NCBI GenBank assembly: GCA_965197415.1
Contig: OZ240207.1
Location: forward strand, 992,001 to 1,056,000
Direction of reading: 5' to 3'
Length of the DNA stretch: 64,000 nt
Source: DAOUJI01 sp965197415
GTDB lineage: Bacteria > Chloroflexota > Dehalococcoidia > Lucifugimonadales > JAGWBF01
Part shown: positions 25,559 through 34,259 of the stretch, piece after piece
Numbering within the stretch: position 1 is the first letter of the stretch
Layout: every line of letters starts with the position of its first letter
Made by a program: the position numbers and the translations under genes
Notes under the pieces: model-generated
Databases searched by the model: none
The model's input: only the letters and a program-made list of their open reading frames with translations
What the model was told of the DNA's origin: nothing

Positions 25559-26395
25559 TCACACGCCGCAGTGACCCTCGCACTCGTTCCCGAACCCGTC
25601 CGCCTGCCCTCCGGCTCCCAAGACCGCCTCGTCGAGGTCGACCGCCTCGGCCAAGGGCATGCGAAGCATGTGCAGGTATGGGGTCTTGTCCAAGGCGAGC
25701 CCTTCTCGCAGGTTTGCGTCGATCTCCACCGCCTCGGCGAACAGCCCCGGCCACCGGCGCTTCGCCTCCACCCAACGCTGGCGTGACTGGAAGGGGCAGG
25801 CGACGCAGGCCGAGCGTTCCAGGGGCCTGTCGTAGCGGGCCGCCCACCAGTCGGCGCAGTCGCTGCGGGACATGCCCGCCTCGATGAGCGGGTAGCGGTT
25901 CGTCATCCAACGGTCCCGGGAATCCTTCATGCGCATGGCCTCGTCGGTGGAGATGCCGAGCCACAGCTCGACCGTCGTTCCGGCGGGGACGCGCTGGCGG
26001 GGCCGCAAACCCAACAACTCCCGTATCCTGCGGCGGATGGGTCGGATCTTGTAGTTGGTGGTGCACTGGCGTCTGCCGATGCCGTCGCCCTGCCCGTCGC
26101 GCCCCTTGAGGTAGACGGGTATGTCCACGTAGCTGCGTGAGCCGGAGTGGTTGGTGAGGGCCTTCACGTCCTCGCGGAGGCTGCGCCCGTTGTCCACGAC
26201 GTGCAGGGGGAAACGGAGCTGCCCCGCAAGCCATTCGATGTGCTCGTAGATGCTGGGCGGCTCCCAATGGGTGTCGGCGAAGATGGCGCAGTCGGGGATG
26301 CGGTCGAAGGCTCCCTGGCTTGCCATGAGCGCCATGACGGAGGACTGCACTCCTCCGCCGAAGCTGAGGACGGTCAGGGTCGGATGCGAATTCAT
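25559..26395 (-). CDS. PAPS reductase-like PP-loop protein
   Basis: A 278-aa N-type ATP pyrophosphatase: PP-loop VLSFGGGVQSSVM, aspartates in IFADTHWEPPSIYEHI, and RRQCTTNYKIRPIRR. Cys in CVACP and near the C-terminus (CEGHC) may bind an iron-sulfur cluster. The family includes PAPS reductases and the DndC-type DNA sulfur-modification enzymes, and relatives are frequent on plasmids and phages; no dnd partners are seen here. The start ATG overlaps the upstream stop (TGATG). A broken copy of the same gene lies on the other side of recombinase copy 2. Confidence 0.85.
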   Translation of the reverse strand: MNSHPTLTVLSFGGGVQSSVMALMASQGAFDRIPDCAIFADTHWEPPSIYEHIEWLAGQLRFPLHVVDNGRSLREDVKALTNHSGSRSYVDIPVYLKGRDGQGDGIGRRQCTTNYKIRPIRRRIRELLGLRPRQRVPAGTTVELWLGISTDEAMRMKDSRDRWMTNRYPLIEAGMSRSDCADWWAARYDRPLERSACVACPFQSRQRWVEAKRRWPGLFAEAVEIDANLREGLALDKTPYLHMLRMPLAEAVDLDEAVLGAGGQADGFGNECEGHCGV

Positions 26396-26604
26396 CAGCT
26401 CGCCTCCTCGCCGCCGTCGGGCGCAGCCTCGGGCGGGGGCGACGCGTCCCCGTGCTTGCGCATGTAGGAGCGGATGGCGACCTTTGCCCAGATACGCAGG
26501 CCCTTGCGGAACATCCTCCGCTGCTCCGGGGTATAGGCCGCCGGGCCGTCCTCTCCCGTCCTCTCCTGACTGTTGTGTTCATTCTGTGCGGTGGTATCTT
26601 TCAT
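26395..26604 (-). CDS. Small hypothetical protein
   Basis: A 69-aa product from ATG 26604: hydrophilic N-terminus, then a basic amphipathic stretch (EQRRMFRKGLRIWAKVAIRSYMRK), then an acidic/Pro tail. It overlaps the PP-loop gene by one base (TGATG), so it is coupled to it and may be its partner. No clear ribosome-binding site is seen and no family is recognised. Confidence 0.55.
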   Translation of the reverse strand: MKDTTAQNEHNSQERTGEDGPAAYTPEQRRMFRKGLRIWAKVAIRSYMRKHGDASPPPEAAPDGGEEAS

Positions 26605-26763
26605 GTTGCGTAGTCTCAGCGGCGTCTGGTGGGCCGCTGGCCTCTCATTACGGGATTGCGGCTGGGCCGCCGGCGCCGACGGAACGGGCGGGCGCCGGCA
26701 GCATCCAGCCGTCTCAGGCCCCACCGTGCCGCCGTTGCGCCTGCGCCCGGCGGGGCCGATTGT

Positions 26764-27093
26764 CTAGCTGTGCTCCTTGAAGAAGCTCATCTGGAAGCTC
26801 TCGGTCACGAGGATCGCCATGCCTCCGGGCATCCGTGCTGCGAAGCGGAAGAGGGCGTGCATGGCCCAGCCTCGGGGCTCGACGCCGTTGCGCCACCGGT
26901 GGACCAGCTTGGGGTCCACGCCGATGGCCCTGGCGAAGGCGGCCCACGTGAGGCCGCTGACCTCGTGCAGCCGTTCGAGGCGCTTGGGGAAGTCCTCCGC
27001 CAGCACGGCGGCCTGGAGGGCTAGGTCCTGTTCCTCGTCGAAGGTCTGTTCCGTGATCCCGTCGAAACGGGACGAATCGTTATGGTTCGTCAT
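26764..27093 (-). CDS. HTH-type regulator (XRE-like)
   Basis: A 109-aa protein with a helix-turn-helix in the middle: LTWAAFARAIGVDPKLVHRWRNG, the typical lambda-repressor-like pattern. The C-terminal 30 residues are of unknown role. It overlaps the upstream HTH gene by 14 bases. It resembles in layout the HTH pseudogene at the right end of the element, suggesting a pair of element-specific regulators. Confidence 0.8.
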   Translation of the reverse strand: MTNHNDSSRFDGITEQTFDEEQDLALQAAVLAEDFPKRLERLHEVSGLTWAAFARAIGVDPKLVHRWRNGVEPRGWAMHALFRFAARMPGGMAILVTESFQMSFFKEHS

Positions 27094-27364
27094 CTCTAAC
27101 CTCCATAGTGAAAAGTTGGTCGAAGTCGTCGAAACCCAGGGCCCTGAGCATCCGGCGGCGAATGCGACCGGAGGGTGTGCGCCCCGCGTTGACCAGCATC
27201 GAGATGTAGCCGGGGCTGACCCCGACCTCCCTGGCGAGCCAGTTCTGGGAGCGGTTCAGCAGCGTGAGCCGCTCCCATAGGGCCGCCGTGTTGAGCCGGA
27301 CAACGGTCCGTCCACCACGCCTCCGGGGGCCTTTCTTACTGTTGTGGTCGTCTTGCGAACGCAT
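27080..27364 (-). CDS. HTH-type regulator (XRE-like), N-terminally basic
   Basis: A 94-aa protein. A basic N-terminus (SKKGPRRRGGR) precedes LNRSQNWLAREVGVSPGYISMLVNAGRTP, a clear XRE-type HTH. AAGGAAGG lies about ten bases before the ATG. It is the first of a run of genes leading to recombinase copy 2, so it may control the integrase block. Confidence 0.82.
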   Translation of the reverse strand: MRSQDDHNSKKGPRRRGGRTVVRLNTAALWERLTLLNRSQNWLAREVGVSPGYISMLVNAGRTPSGRIRRRMLRALGFDDFDQLFTMEVRDDEP

Positions 27365-27382
27365 GGCTCTCAGCCTTCCTTT

Positions 27383-27417
27383 GGGGAAGGAAGCGCGAGC
27401 CGTCGCGCCGCTTCCCC
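27383..27417. terminator. Hairpin between the replication-relaxation gene and the HTH genes
   Basis: GGGGAAG pairs with CTTCCCC, with GCGCG/CGCGC inside. It lies between the stop of the replication-relaxation gene and the HTH start, so it may end or attenuate the conjugation operon transcript before the integrase block. No T run. Confidence 0.45.
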
Positions 27418-27432
27418 GATGTCAGTCGTTGG

Positions 27433-29088
27433 TCATTGCGGCGGCATGGCCTGGGGGGACTGCCAGTCGTCCGGGGCGCGCCATGCGCGTCCCAGCGGCC
27501 CCATCTGCTCGATGGCGGCCTTGTGGGAGACCCACAGGGGCACGGCCACGCCCTTGGCCTGCATCTCGTCCCGCGCCAGGCGCAGGAAGTGGGTGTGTGC
27601 GATCTCGTCGTCGAAGACGATGAGGACGGAGGGCCGCGTGCCGTGGTCGTCGGTGGGCCGGTGAGAGGAGAAGTAGCGCAGATAGGGGGCAAGGCGCTCC
27701 GACATGGTCGAGGGCCGCACGGCCCTCCGCTCCCACTCCAGCAGGAAGGGCCATGTGGTCTCGCCCTTTCTGAGGACGCCGAAGGCGTCGGGGTTGACCG
27801 AGCGCATCCCGTCGCCGTGCTTGAAGTGCCGGGAGGCCCTGCGGGGCGGGTCGACCTGGGAGACCTCCCACTCCAGGAGGCCCGCCTGCACGGTCATGGC
27901 CGCAAGGAAGGAGTGGACGGCGGCGGTGTGCTCGACGTTCCTGAGCAGCTGGCGGCTCCTCGCGCCGGTCACGTTGTCCCAGACGAACGGGGTGCCGGGG
28001 AACAGGGGAGCGGCGCTCCACCGCTTCTTCGCGACGGCCACGGACGTCCGGTCCCTGCGGGCCAGGAGGGCCAGGGCCCGGTCGGTGAGGGCCATGCGCC
28101 CGCTCCCGGCGATGGGCCGGGTGACGAGGCGGAACCCTTCGAGGGGGGTCACCAGCTGGGAGGCCCTCGGGACCGAGACGCCCAACATTCCGGCCAGGTC
28201 CGTCAGGGTGATCCAGGGCCAGTCGGATATGAGGTCGAGGGCGCGCTTCTCGGCGGGCTTGAGGGTGGCGGGCAGCAGATAGTCGGGGACCTTCCACCCC
28301 GGACCCTCGACGGAGAGGTCGGCTGGGACCGAGACCATCCGGGGCTCGTCCTCCTCGGGAAGGAGGCTTCCCTTCTCTATCCGGTCGAGGACCGAGCGCA
28401 GCTCGACGGAGGCGCTGACCGCGGGCGGGCTCCACACCGGGTCGTCCGGCGACGCCGCGGCCGCCTCGCGCTCGAGGGCGAGATAGAAGGGAACGGGGGC
28501 GCCGGCCAGCGTCCTGCGGACGTGCCTGAGCCGCACGTCGTCGGCCATCAGCACGAGCACGGCTCCGGGGAGCGGCCCCTGGCGCAGCCTCCACATCCGG
28601 TTGGAAAAGCCGGTCCTGTCGGCGGTGAGCCCCTGCCTGACGATGCCGACGGTGCGGCCGCCCGGAAGCTCGACGGCGGCGTCCAGGGTCGAGGCCCTGT
28701 ACCACCGGAACCGTATGGGGTATGCGACGCCGGAGACGGCGGCCGCCAGCCGGTAGATCGCGGCGAGGGAGTCGAGCCGTCCCATCAGGTTGCGCCGCCA
28801 CTGGGCGGAGACGGGGCGGTCGCGGACAAGCTCGTCCAGGGAGGACTCCTCCTCCTCGGCCAGCCGCCCCAGCCCGGCGGCGGTGAGGTGGAACCTCTGG
28901 GTCGATGAGGGGAAGAGGGCGGTGGCGTGGGGCACGGCGGCGCAGAAGCCGCCCGAGTCCAGCCTGTCGACGGCCTCGTGGACCGCGGCCTTCGACCAGC
29001 CGGTGACGGCCACCATCTCCGTCCGGTCGAGGAAGGGCATTTCCGCCAGGGCCCGGAGGGTCCGGGCCTCACATCCTTCGGGTCTCAT
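27433..29088 (-). CDS. Replication-relaxation family protein
   Basis: A 551-aa protein of the replication-relaxation family seen on conjugative elements next to VirD4/VirB4 genes. Two winged-helix segments are readable: LDRTEMVAVTGWSKAAVHEAVDRL near the N-terminus and WITLTDLAGMLGVSVPRASQLV near residue 290. The C-terminal 200 residues have LEWERRAVRPSTMSERLAPYLRY and LIVFDDEIAHTHFLRLAR, the nuclease-like half typical of the family. Its start overlaps the ATPase stop by four bases (ATGA). It may replace a standard relaxase or regulate DNA processing. Confidence 0.8.
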   Translation of the reverse strand: MRPEGCEARTLRALAEMPFLDRTEMVAVTGWSKAAVHEAVDRLDSGGFCAAVPHATALFPSSTQRFHLTAAGLGRLAEEEESSLDELVRDRPVSAQWRRNLMGRLDSLAAIYRLAAAVSGVAYPIRFRWYRASTLDAAVELPGGRTVGIVRQGLTADRTGFSNRMWRLRQGPLPGAVLVLMADDVRLRHVRRTLAGAPVPFYLALEREAAAASPDDPVWSPPAVSASVELRSVLDRIEKGSLLPEEDEPRMVSVPADLSVEGPGWKVPDYLLPATLKPAEKRALDLISDWPWITLTDLAGMLGVSVPRASQLVTPLEGFRLVTRPIAGSGRMALTDRALALLARRDRTSVAVAKKRWSAAPLFPGTPFVWDNVTGARSRQLLRNVEHTAAVHSFLAAMTVQAGLLEWEVSQVDPPRRASRHFKHGDGMRSVNPDAFGVLRKGETTWPFLLEWERRAVRPSTMSERLAPYLRYFSSHRPTDDHGTRPSVLIVFDDEIAHTHFLRLARDEMQAKGVAVPLWVSHKAAIEQMGPLGRAWRAPDDWQSPQAMPPQ

Positions 29089-31628
29089 TGCTCGGCCTCC
29101 CCTTCTTCCGTCGTGTTCGCGTTCTTCGAGGCCGTGGCCTTCCCGTCCGTCTCCTCGCCGTCCTTCTCCAGGTCGGCTGCGCGGTCCTTGAAGTCCCGGA
29201 CCTTCTTCTGGGCGGCGGACCCGGCGTCCTCTAGGTCCTGGGCCGTCAGGGTGTATGCGGAGGCGGCCCTGCGGATTTCCGCGGCGACGGCGGGGTCTCC
29301 GTCCTCCGGTTTTCTGACCATCATCGAGAAGGCGGGCATCCGCTCGATGCCCACGGTGGCCCTGACGTAGCAGTGGTGGACGGGGAGCGACGTGATGTCG
29401 TCCTCGGTCACCCGCTCCTTGCCCAGCTCCCACACCAGCTGCCTTGCGTCGCTGCCGGCCACCTGGAAGACGGCCAGGCATCCGACGTTGGCGAGCAGGG
29501 TGTCCCGCATGGTGCGGGAGAGGTCGTCGAGCTTGGCGAGGCTCTGGGTAGCGAGGATGAAGGACGCCCCGAACTTGCCCAGCTCCGAGAGCATCGACTC
29601 GTAGTCCACGCCCGGCATCGACTGCATCTCGTCCACGACGACCAGCGCGCCCCGCCGCTGGCTGAGTGAGACGCTCTCCTGCTCCCGTATCACCGAATCG
29701 ACCAGGTTGAGCAGGGACGCTCCCACCAAGGCGGACACGTCCCTCCCCACGGCCCCCTGGGCGGTGGAGACCAGCAGGATGCCGCCCTCCAGGATGGTGT
29801 CGCGCAGGTCGATGGTGGAGCGGCGCTGGCCCAGGATGGCGCGGGCCCGCTTGGAGGATGCGTAGTAGGAGAGGCGGGTCTGCACGGGGGCGAGGGCCTC
29901 GGCGCGGTACTGCTGGTGCCAGCTTCCGAAGTCTCTGGTCCACCATTCAAGCAGGTAGGGGTCCTCGATCCTCTTGAGCACCCCGTCCCGGAACTTCCTG
30001 TCGGAGAGGAGCTTCAGCCCGTCGAGGATGGTGTGCTGGCTGCCCTCGTCCGTCTCGGGGTGCTCGTTGGCCTCGTGCAGCGTCTTGACCGTCTGCTCTA
30101 GGATCGACTGCATCCTCGGCCCCCACTGCTCCCACAGGCCCTTGGCGACGCGCACTACCGAGTCGGCGGTGCGGTCGCGGTCGGAGAAGATGCGGGTGTC
30201 GAGAAGGTTGATGCCCGGCGCCCTCCGCTGGTCGGCCAGGTCGATGAGCCGCACCCGGTCGATGAGGGACTCCGGCACCTGCCGGAGCAGCCCTGCCACC
30301 AGGTCTGCGTGGGGATCGACGACGACGATGGCGTCGTTGTCCCTTCCCTCGGCCTTCTCCCGCATCTTGTGCGTGACAAGATGGTGCATGAGGGTGGACT
30401 TGCCCATGCGGGTGCGGGCGACGTAGAGGTGGTGCCGCCGGAGCAGGTCGTCGGGGAAGCGGATGGGCCGGGGCTTGCCCGCAGTGGTGTCCCCCACCAG
30501 CGCGCCGCCCCTGACGCCCTTGGCGAACGGCAGGAGCGCCCTCGCGCCGGACCGCTCCACCAGGGGCGTCTCGTCCCCCGCTCCGGGCGGGTGCCACAGG
30601 CAGGCGATCTCGCGGACGCCCAGGACGCTGCGCCCGCCGAAGATTCCGGGGCCTGCGGGGTGCAGCATGTCAGGGTCGGTCGTCGTTGGCCGGACTTTGC
30701 CGACCTTGAAGCGCGCCCCGGCGGGGTTGTCGAAGTGGCGGTAGGCGGCGGCCACCGGCCCCAGGAGCTCACCGGCGCGCTGCGGCCTCGTCCCGGCGGG
30801 CAGTATGGCGGTGACCTGAACCTCGGCGTCGAAGGCGACGCGGGACACCTTCTCCCGTATCAGGATGGGGTCCTCGACGCGCTTGCGGGCCTTCTTCCAG
30901 CGGTGCCATGCCCAGCCGCCAGCCGCCAGCCCCAGGGCCGTTACCGTTCCCAGGAGGGCGGCCTTCCATATCTCGCCGTCCTGCACCCAGAGGTAGCCCT
31001 TGAGGGCGGCCAGCGCGCCCAGGCCGAGGACGGCCATCGTGATGCCGTCCATCTGCAGAGGTTTGGTCTGGAAGGTGTAGGCGGGCTCCCGCGGCTCCAT
31101 GCCGGGCAGCTTGTGGGCCTTGTCCAGGTGTCCCTGCGACCAGTCGGGGCCGAGGGAGCGCAGCATCAGCCGCGCCACGATGCGCTCACCCTTGTTGATG
31201 TTGGAGAGGGCGCCCATCAGGGCGATGAGGGGGTCTGAGCCGGGGTCGAGCAGGTCGTCGTCCCTGAAGGTCCTCAGGGGGACGTACTCGGGGGCGTCGG
31301 CCCGCAGGGTCATGCCCCACGCCTGCTCGCCCTCGCCCAGGCGCAGGGGGTCGTCGTCCGGGTCCACCTTCCGGATGCGGGCCTGGGGATAGTGGGCGGA
31401 GAGCTGGCCGCGCACCACCTCGTCGTCGAGGCAGCGGGCCATGAGGGTGACGCCGTCCATGTCCCCGGCCAGCTCCAGGGAGAAGGGCTCCGGCACCGCG
31501 ATGGAGCCGAGCATGTTCTCCACGCCCAGCAGGGTGCGCTCCCCGGCGCGGGGAGGAGTCACCGTCAGCAGGACGGGCTTCTTCTCGGTGTCGTCTCCGA
31601 ACAACAGGTTCTTCGGGTTCAGTTTCAT
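29085..31628 (-). CDS. T4SS coupling-protein-like ATPase (VirD4/TraD type)
   Basis: An 847-aa conjugation ATPase. Two membrane segments lie near residues 190-250 (MAVLGLGALAALKGYLWV; LLGTVTALGLAAGGWAW). The Walker A is HHLYVARTRMGKSTLMHHLV near residue 405, with Arg-Met in place of the usual Gly-Ser. VVVDPHADL follows, and the Walker B is ALVVVDEMQS near 665. TQSLAKLDDLSRTMRDTLLANVG is typical of TraD-like motor domains. The C-terminal 100 residues are acidic. It would bring DNA to the channel. The ATG at 31628 follows AAAGGA. Confidence 0.88.
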   Translation of the reverse strand: MKLNPKNLLFGDDTEKKPVLLTVTPPRAGERTLLGVENMLGSIAVPEPFSLELAGDMDGVTLMARCLDDEVVRGQLSAHYPQARIRKVDPDDDPLRLGEGEQAWGMTLRADAPEYVPLRTFRDDDLLDPGSDPLIALMGALSNINKGERIVARLMLRSLGPDWSQGHLDKAHKLPGMEPREPAYTFQTKPLQMDGITMAVLGLGALAALKGYLWVQDGEIWKAALLGTVTALGLAAGGWAWHRWKKARKRVEDPILIREKVSRVAFDAEVQVTAILPAGTRPQRAGELLGPVAAAYRHFDNPAGARFKVGKVRPTTTDPDMLHPAGPGIFGGRSVLGVREIACLWHPPGAGDETPLVERSGARALLPFAKGVRGGALVGDTTAGKPRPIRFPDDLLRRHHLYVARTRMGKSTLMHHLVTHKMREKAEGRDNDAIVVVDPHADLVAGLLRQVPESLIDRVRLIDLADQRRAPGINLLDTRIFSDRDRTADSVVRVAKGLWEQWGPRMQSILEQTVKTLHEANEHPETDEGSQHTILDGLKLLSDRKFRDGVLKRIEDPYLLEWWTRDFGSWHQQYRAEALAPVQTRLSYYASSKRARAILGQRRSTIDLRDTILEGGILLVSTAQGAVGRDVSALVGASLLNLVDSVIREQESVSLSQRRGALVVVDEMQSMPGVDYESMLSELGKFGASFILATQSLAKLDDLSRTMRDTLLANVGCLAVFQVAGSDARQLVWELGKERVTEDDITSLPVHHCYVRATVGIERMPAFSMMVRKPEDGDPAVAAEIRRAASAYTLTAQDLEDAGSAAQKKVRDFKDRAADLEKDGEETDGKATASKNANTTEEGEAEQ

Positions 31629-31644
31629 GGGTATAGTCCTTTCT

Positions 31645-33906
31645 CTAATGGCGTCCGGGCGTCCACTCGATGACCGCCGTCTCCTCCGGGGTGGCCTCGA
31701 TGCGGACGGGGAAGCGGTTGCCCTTCGACAGCAGCAGGCCGTCTCCCCTGGGGCACGACAGGAGCCAGCGCTGGAGGTCCTGGGGCAGGTCGAAGGAGTC
31801 GCCCACCGTGCTTATGGCCGCGGCGTCCTGCTGGAGCAGGAGCTTGAAGGCGGCGTTCTGAAGGAGCGCCCTTCCCGAATGTCCGGTGATGGTGCGGGAG
31901 GAGTCCTCGGAGAGAAGGTCCTGGACGTCCTGGGTGATGAACTGGAGCCCCAGCCGGTGCTTGCGGGCCCGCTTCGCCATCGACACCATGAAGGCGGCTC
32001 CCTCGGGGTGCTGCATGATCGACCACACCTCGTCGACCACCAGCAGGCGGGGCTTGGGGTCCTGGGCGGCTGCGGCCCACACCGTCTCGGTGCAGACCAT
32101 CGCTGCGGCGGGGCGGAGCTCCGGCTCCAAGAGACGGAGGTCGAAGACGGTCACCAGGGCCTCGTTGCCGAGGAGGTCGTCGCCCTCGTCGGAGAGCAGA
32201 TGGCGGAGGCTGCCGGTGGCGGAGGGCCTGAGCAGCCGGGCCAGAGCCTGCCCCGAACTCGATTCGGGGTCGCGGTCCCCCGCCTCGTCCTCTTGCAGAT
32301 ATACGTAGAAGTCTCGGAAGCCGGTGCGCTTCCTGGGCTTTGCGTAGTAGCCCGCCAGGGCGTGGTCGAGGGAGGCGCGGCGCTCCGCGCCGAGACTCTC
32401 CCCCACCATCACCTCGATGAGACGGCGCAAGCTGCCGATGCGCTGGAGCATCTCCTCGGAGTCGCCCCGCTCGATGACGAACGGGTTCATGCCTTCGCCC
32501 GGCACTCCGGGGCTGAGTACGCGTCCTCCCGCTGCGCGGGCCATGTCCGCGTACTCGCCCTCCGGGTCGATGACGTAGGCGGTGATGCCCCTGGTCAATC
32601 CCCTGAGCACTCCCAGCTTGGTGGCGAAGCTCTTGCCGCTGCCCGACCGTGCGAGTACGGCGGTGTTGGCGTTGAGGTGCGTCCCGTCCCAGGGGTCGTA
32701 GACCACCGGGGAGCAGGCCCGCATGTCGATGCCGTAGAGCGTCCCGCTCCTCGTGTCCAGGTCGGGCGGCGAGAAGGGGAACAGCCGGGCGATGCTGGAC
32801 GTGTCGAGGCTGCGCCACTCGGCGATGGCGTTGAGCGCCAGGGGCAGCGTGGACAAGAGTCCCTCGCGCTGGCGGAAGGCGAGGTTGTCGAGCTTGCCCA
32901 GGGTGGCGGCGAAGTGGGCCTTCGCGCGCTGGGTCATCTCCCTCAGCGACGCCTCGTCCTTCGCGTGCAGGGTCACGGACAGCGATGCGTGGAAGAGCCG
33001 CTCCCTGCCCCGCTGCACCTCGTCGCGCAGGCGGGTGATGTCCTCCAGGGCGATCTCCGCCTCGGGGGACATGGTGCGGCCCCGCTTGAAGGACAGGCTC
33101 TGGGCCGACTCGAAGCGCACCTTCTGCCACTCCAGCGTCCTCGCCGCCTGCTCCGCCGGTATCGGGCCGACGTGGACGGACAGGTCCATCGGCGCTCCCG
33201 CCGACATCAGCCCCTGGAGGAAACCGGGGGCCAGCGACCGGGGCCAGCGGCCCAGGTGAAGGGAGCGCACGAGGCTCCCGCCGACGCGCATCTCCCGGCG
33301 TTTGATCTCCACCTCGACGGGCTTCTCCTCGTCGAACTCGGCGGGGGAGCCTCCCAGTGCGGCCGATACGAGCATCATCCGAAGCTGCCGTCCTCTCAGG
33401 GGGTGGACGGAGAGACCGGCCCTGGCCAGCAGGCCCCGCAGGTCGTCGATGCGCCCGAACTCGCACACGGCGTAGAAACGCCGGTCGAGGATGCCGTCGC
33501 GGGCCTCAAGGTCGGTGAGCAGCCGCTGGAGGGACTCGGAGGCCGCCCTCGTCTGCGGGGGCAGGTCGGCGGGCTGGGTCTCCTTCAGCTTCTCCCGCAT
33601 CCCTTCCAGGCGCGGCGCGTGCTGCCTGATGAGCATCTGGGCGGGGAAGTCCAGGGCGTTGAGCGCACCGGTGAAGGCCCCCAGCTTCGGCTCGTCCAGC
33701 TCCAGGCCCATCACCTCGCACACCCCCAGCTTCACCCCGTCCAGGCGCACCGGCCCGTCCTCCTCCAGGTGCGAGAGCATGAAGCAGTAGGACAGCGGGG
33801 GCGGCGGCTTGGGGGCAGCCTCGGTCGTTCCGCCAGGTTCCGTGGAGAGTCCGCCCTCCGGCGTCTCCCCTCCGCGTTTCGTGATTCGTTCAAGCAGCTT
33901 CTTCAA
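31645..33906 (-). CDS. virB4: VirB4-like T4SS ATPase
   Basis: A 753-aa cytoplasmic ATPase that energises pilus/channel assembly. It has a Walker A AVLARSGSGKSF near residue 420, AYVIDPEGEYADMA, a Walker B LLVVDEVWSIM near 620, and the VirB4-specific FITQDVQDLL. The N-terminal 400 residues form the CagE/TrbE/VirB4 domain (KRGRTMSPEA, SLRE). The start is TTG at 33906 with AAGGAAA nine bases upstream. It lies 16 bases before the coupling-protein gene. Confidence 0.92.
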   Translation of the reverse strand: MKKLLERITKRGGETPEGGLSTEPGGTTEAAPKPPPPLSYCFMLSHLEEDGPVRLDGVKLGVCEVMGLELDEPKLGAFTGALNALDFPAQMLIRQHAPRLEGMREKLKETQPADLPPQTRAASESLQRLLTDLEARDGILDRRFYAVCEFGRIDDLRGLLARAGLSVHPLRGRQLRMMLVSAALGGSPAEFDEEKPVEVEIKRREMRVGGSLVRSLHLGRWPRSLAPGFLQGLMSAGAPMDLSVHVGPIPAEQAARTLEWQKVRFESAQSLSFKRGRTMSPEAEIALEDITRLRDEVQRGRERLFHASLSVTLHAKDEASLREMTQRAKAHFAATLGKLDNLAFRQREGLLSTLPLALNAIAEWRSLDTSSIARLFPFSPPDLDTRSGTLYGIDMRACSPVVYDPWDGTHLNANTAVLARSGSGKSFATKLGVLRGLTRGITAYVIDPEGEYADMARAAGGRVLSPGVPGEGMNPFVIERGDSEEMLQRIGSLRRLIEVMVGESLGAERRASLDHALAGYYAKPRKRTGFRDFYVYLQEDEAGDRDPESSSGQALARLLRPSATGSLRHLLSDEGDDLLGNEALVTVFDLRLLEPELRPAAAMVCTETVWAAAAQDPKPRLLVVDEVWSIMQHPEGAAFMVSMAKRARKHRLGLQFITQDVQDLLSEDSSRTITGHSGRALLQNAAFKLLLQQDAAAISTVGDSFDLPQDLQRWLLSCPRGDGLLLSKGNRFPVRIEATPEETAVIEWTPGRH

Positions 33907-33926
33907 TTCGCTCGTTTCCTTTTCTC

Positions 33927-34259
33927 TTATGGGGTTGGGAAGTCCACGAGGCCGCTGCTCAGCAGCGCGGCCACGCCCTTGGCCGACAGCGCCAGGACCA
34001 GCCCGACCACCGCCATGACGACGGCGGTCTTGGCCTTGCCTCCGCCCCGCTCCTCGCTCCCCTCGGCCATGAGGATGAAACCGGCCCAGACGATGGCGAA
34101 GACGCAGAGGCCAGAGGCGGCGTAGACCATCGCCGTGAGCACGCGGTCGAACTGGCGGAGCATCTCCTGCTCCTCCGCCGGGGCCGCGCCGGTGGTCGCC
34201 AGCGCAGCCCCGGCCAGTAGCATGATTGCCAATACCCGCCTCACCAGGGCCACTCCCAT
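33927..34259 (-). CDS. Pilin-like small membrane protein (VirB2/TrbC type)
   Basis: A 110-aa protein with an N-terminal signal (VLAIMLLAGAALATTGAAPA), then two membrane segments (VYAASGLCVFAIVWAGFI; TAVVMAVVGLVLALSAKGVAALL) separated by a short charged loop, the layout of VirB2/TrbC major pilins. It overlaps the upstream PrgI-fusion gene by 19 bases; GTG 34253 is an alternative start. It directly precedes virB4 in the operon. Confidence 0.75.
   Translation of the reverse strand: MGVALVRRVLAIMLLAGAALATTGAAPAEEQEMLRQFDRVLTAMVYAASGLCVFAIVWAGFILMAEGSEERGGGKAKTAVVMAVVGLVLALSAKGVAALLSSGLVDFPTP

Noticed and set aside
25485..26582. Minus-strand 365-codon frame over the PP-loop gene
   Set aside because: It is an out-of-frame shadow rich in Arg/Pro; the overlapping 278-codon frame has the PP-loop and conserved Cys motifs.
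31441..34125. Plus-strand open frame of 894 codons opposite the virB4 and coupling-protein genes
   Set aside because: It is the antisense shadow of well-supported ATPase genes in GC-rich DNA, with Gly/Ala/Arg/His-rich composition and no domain.
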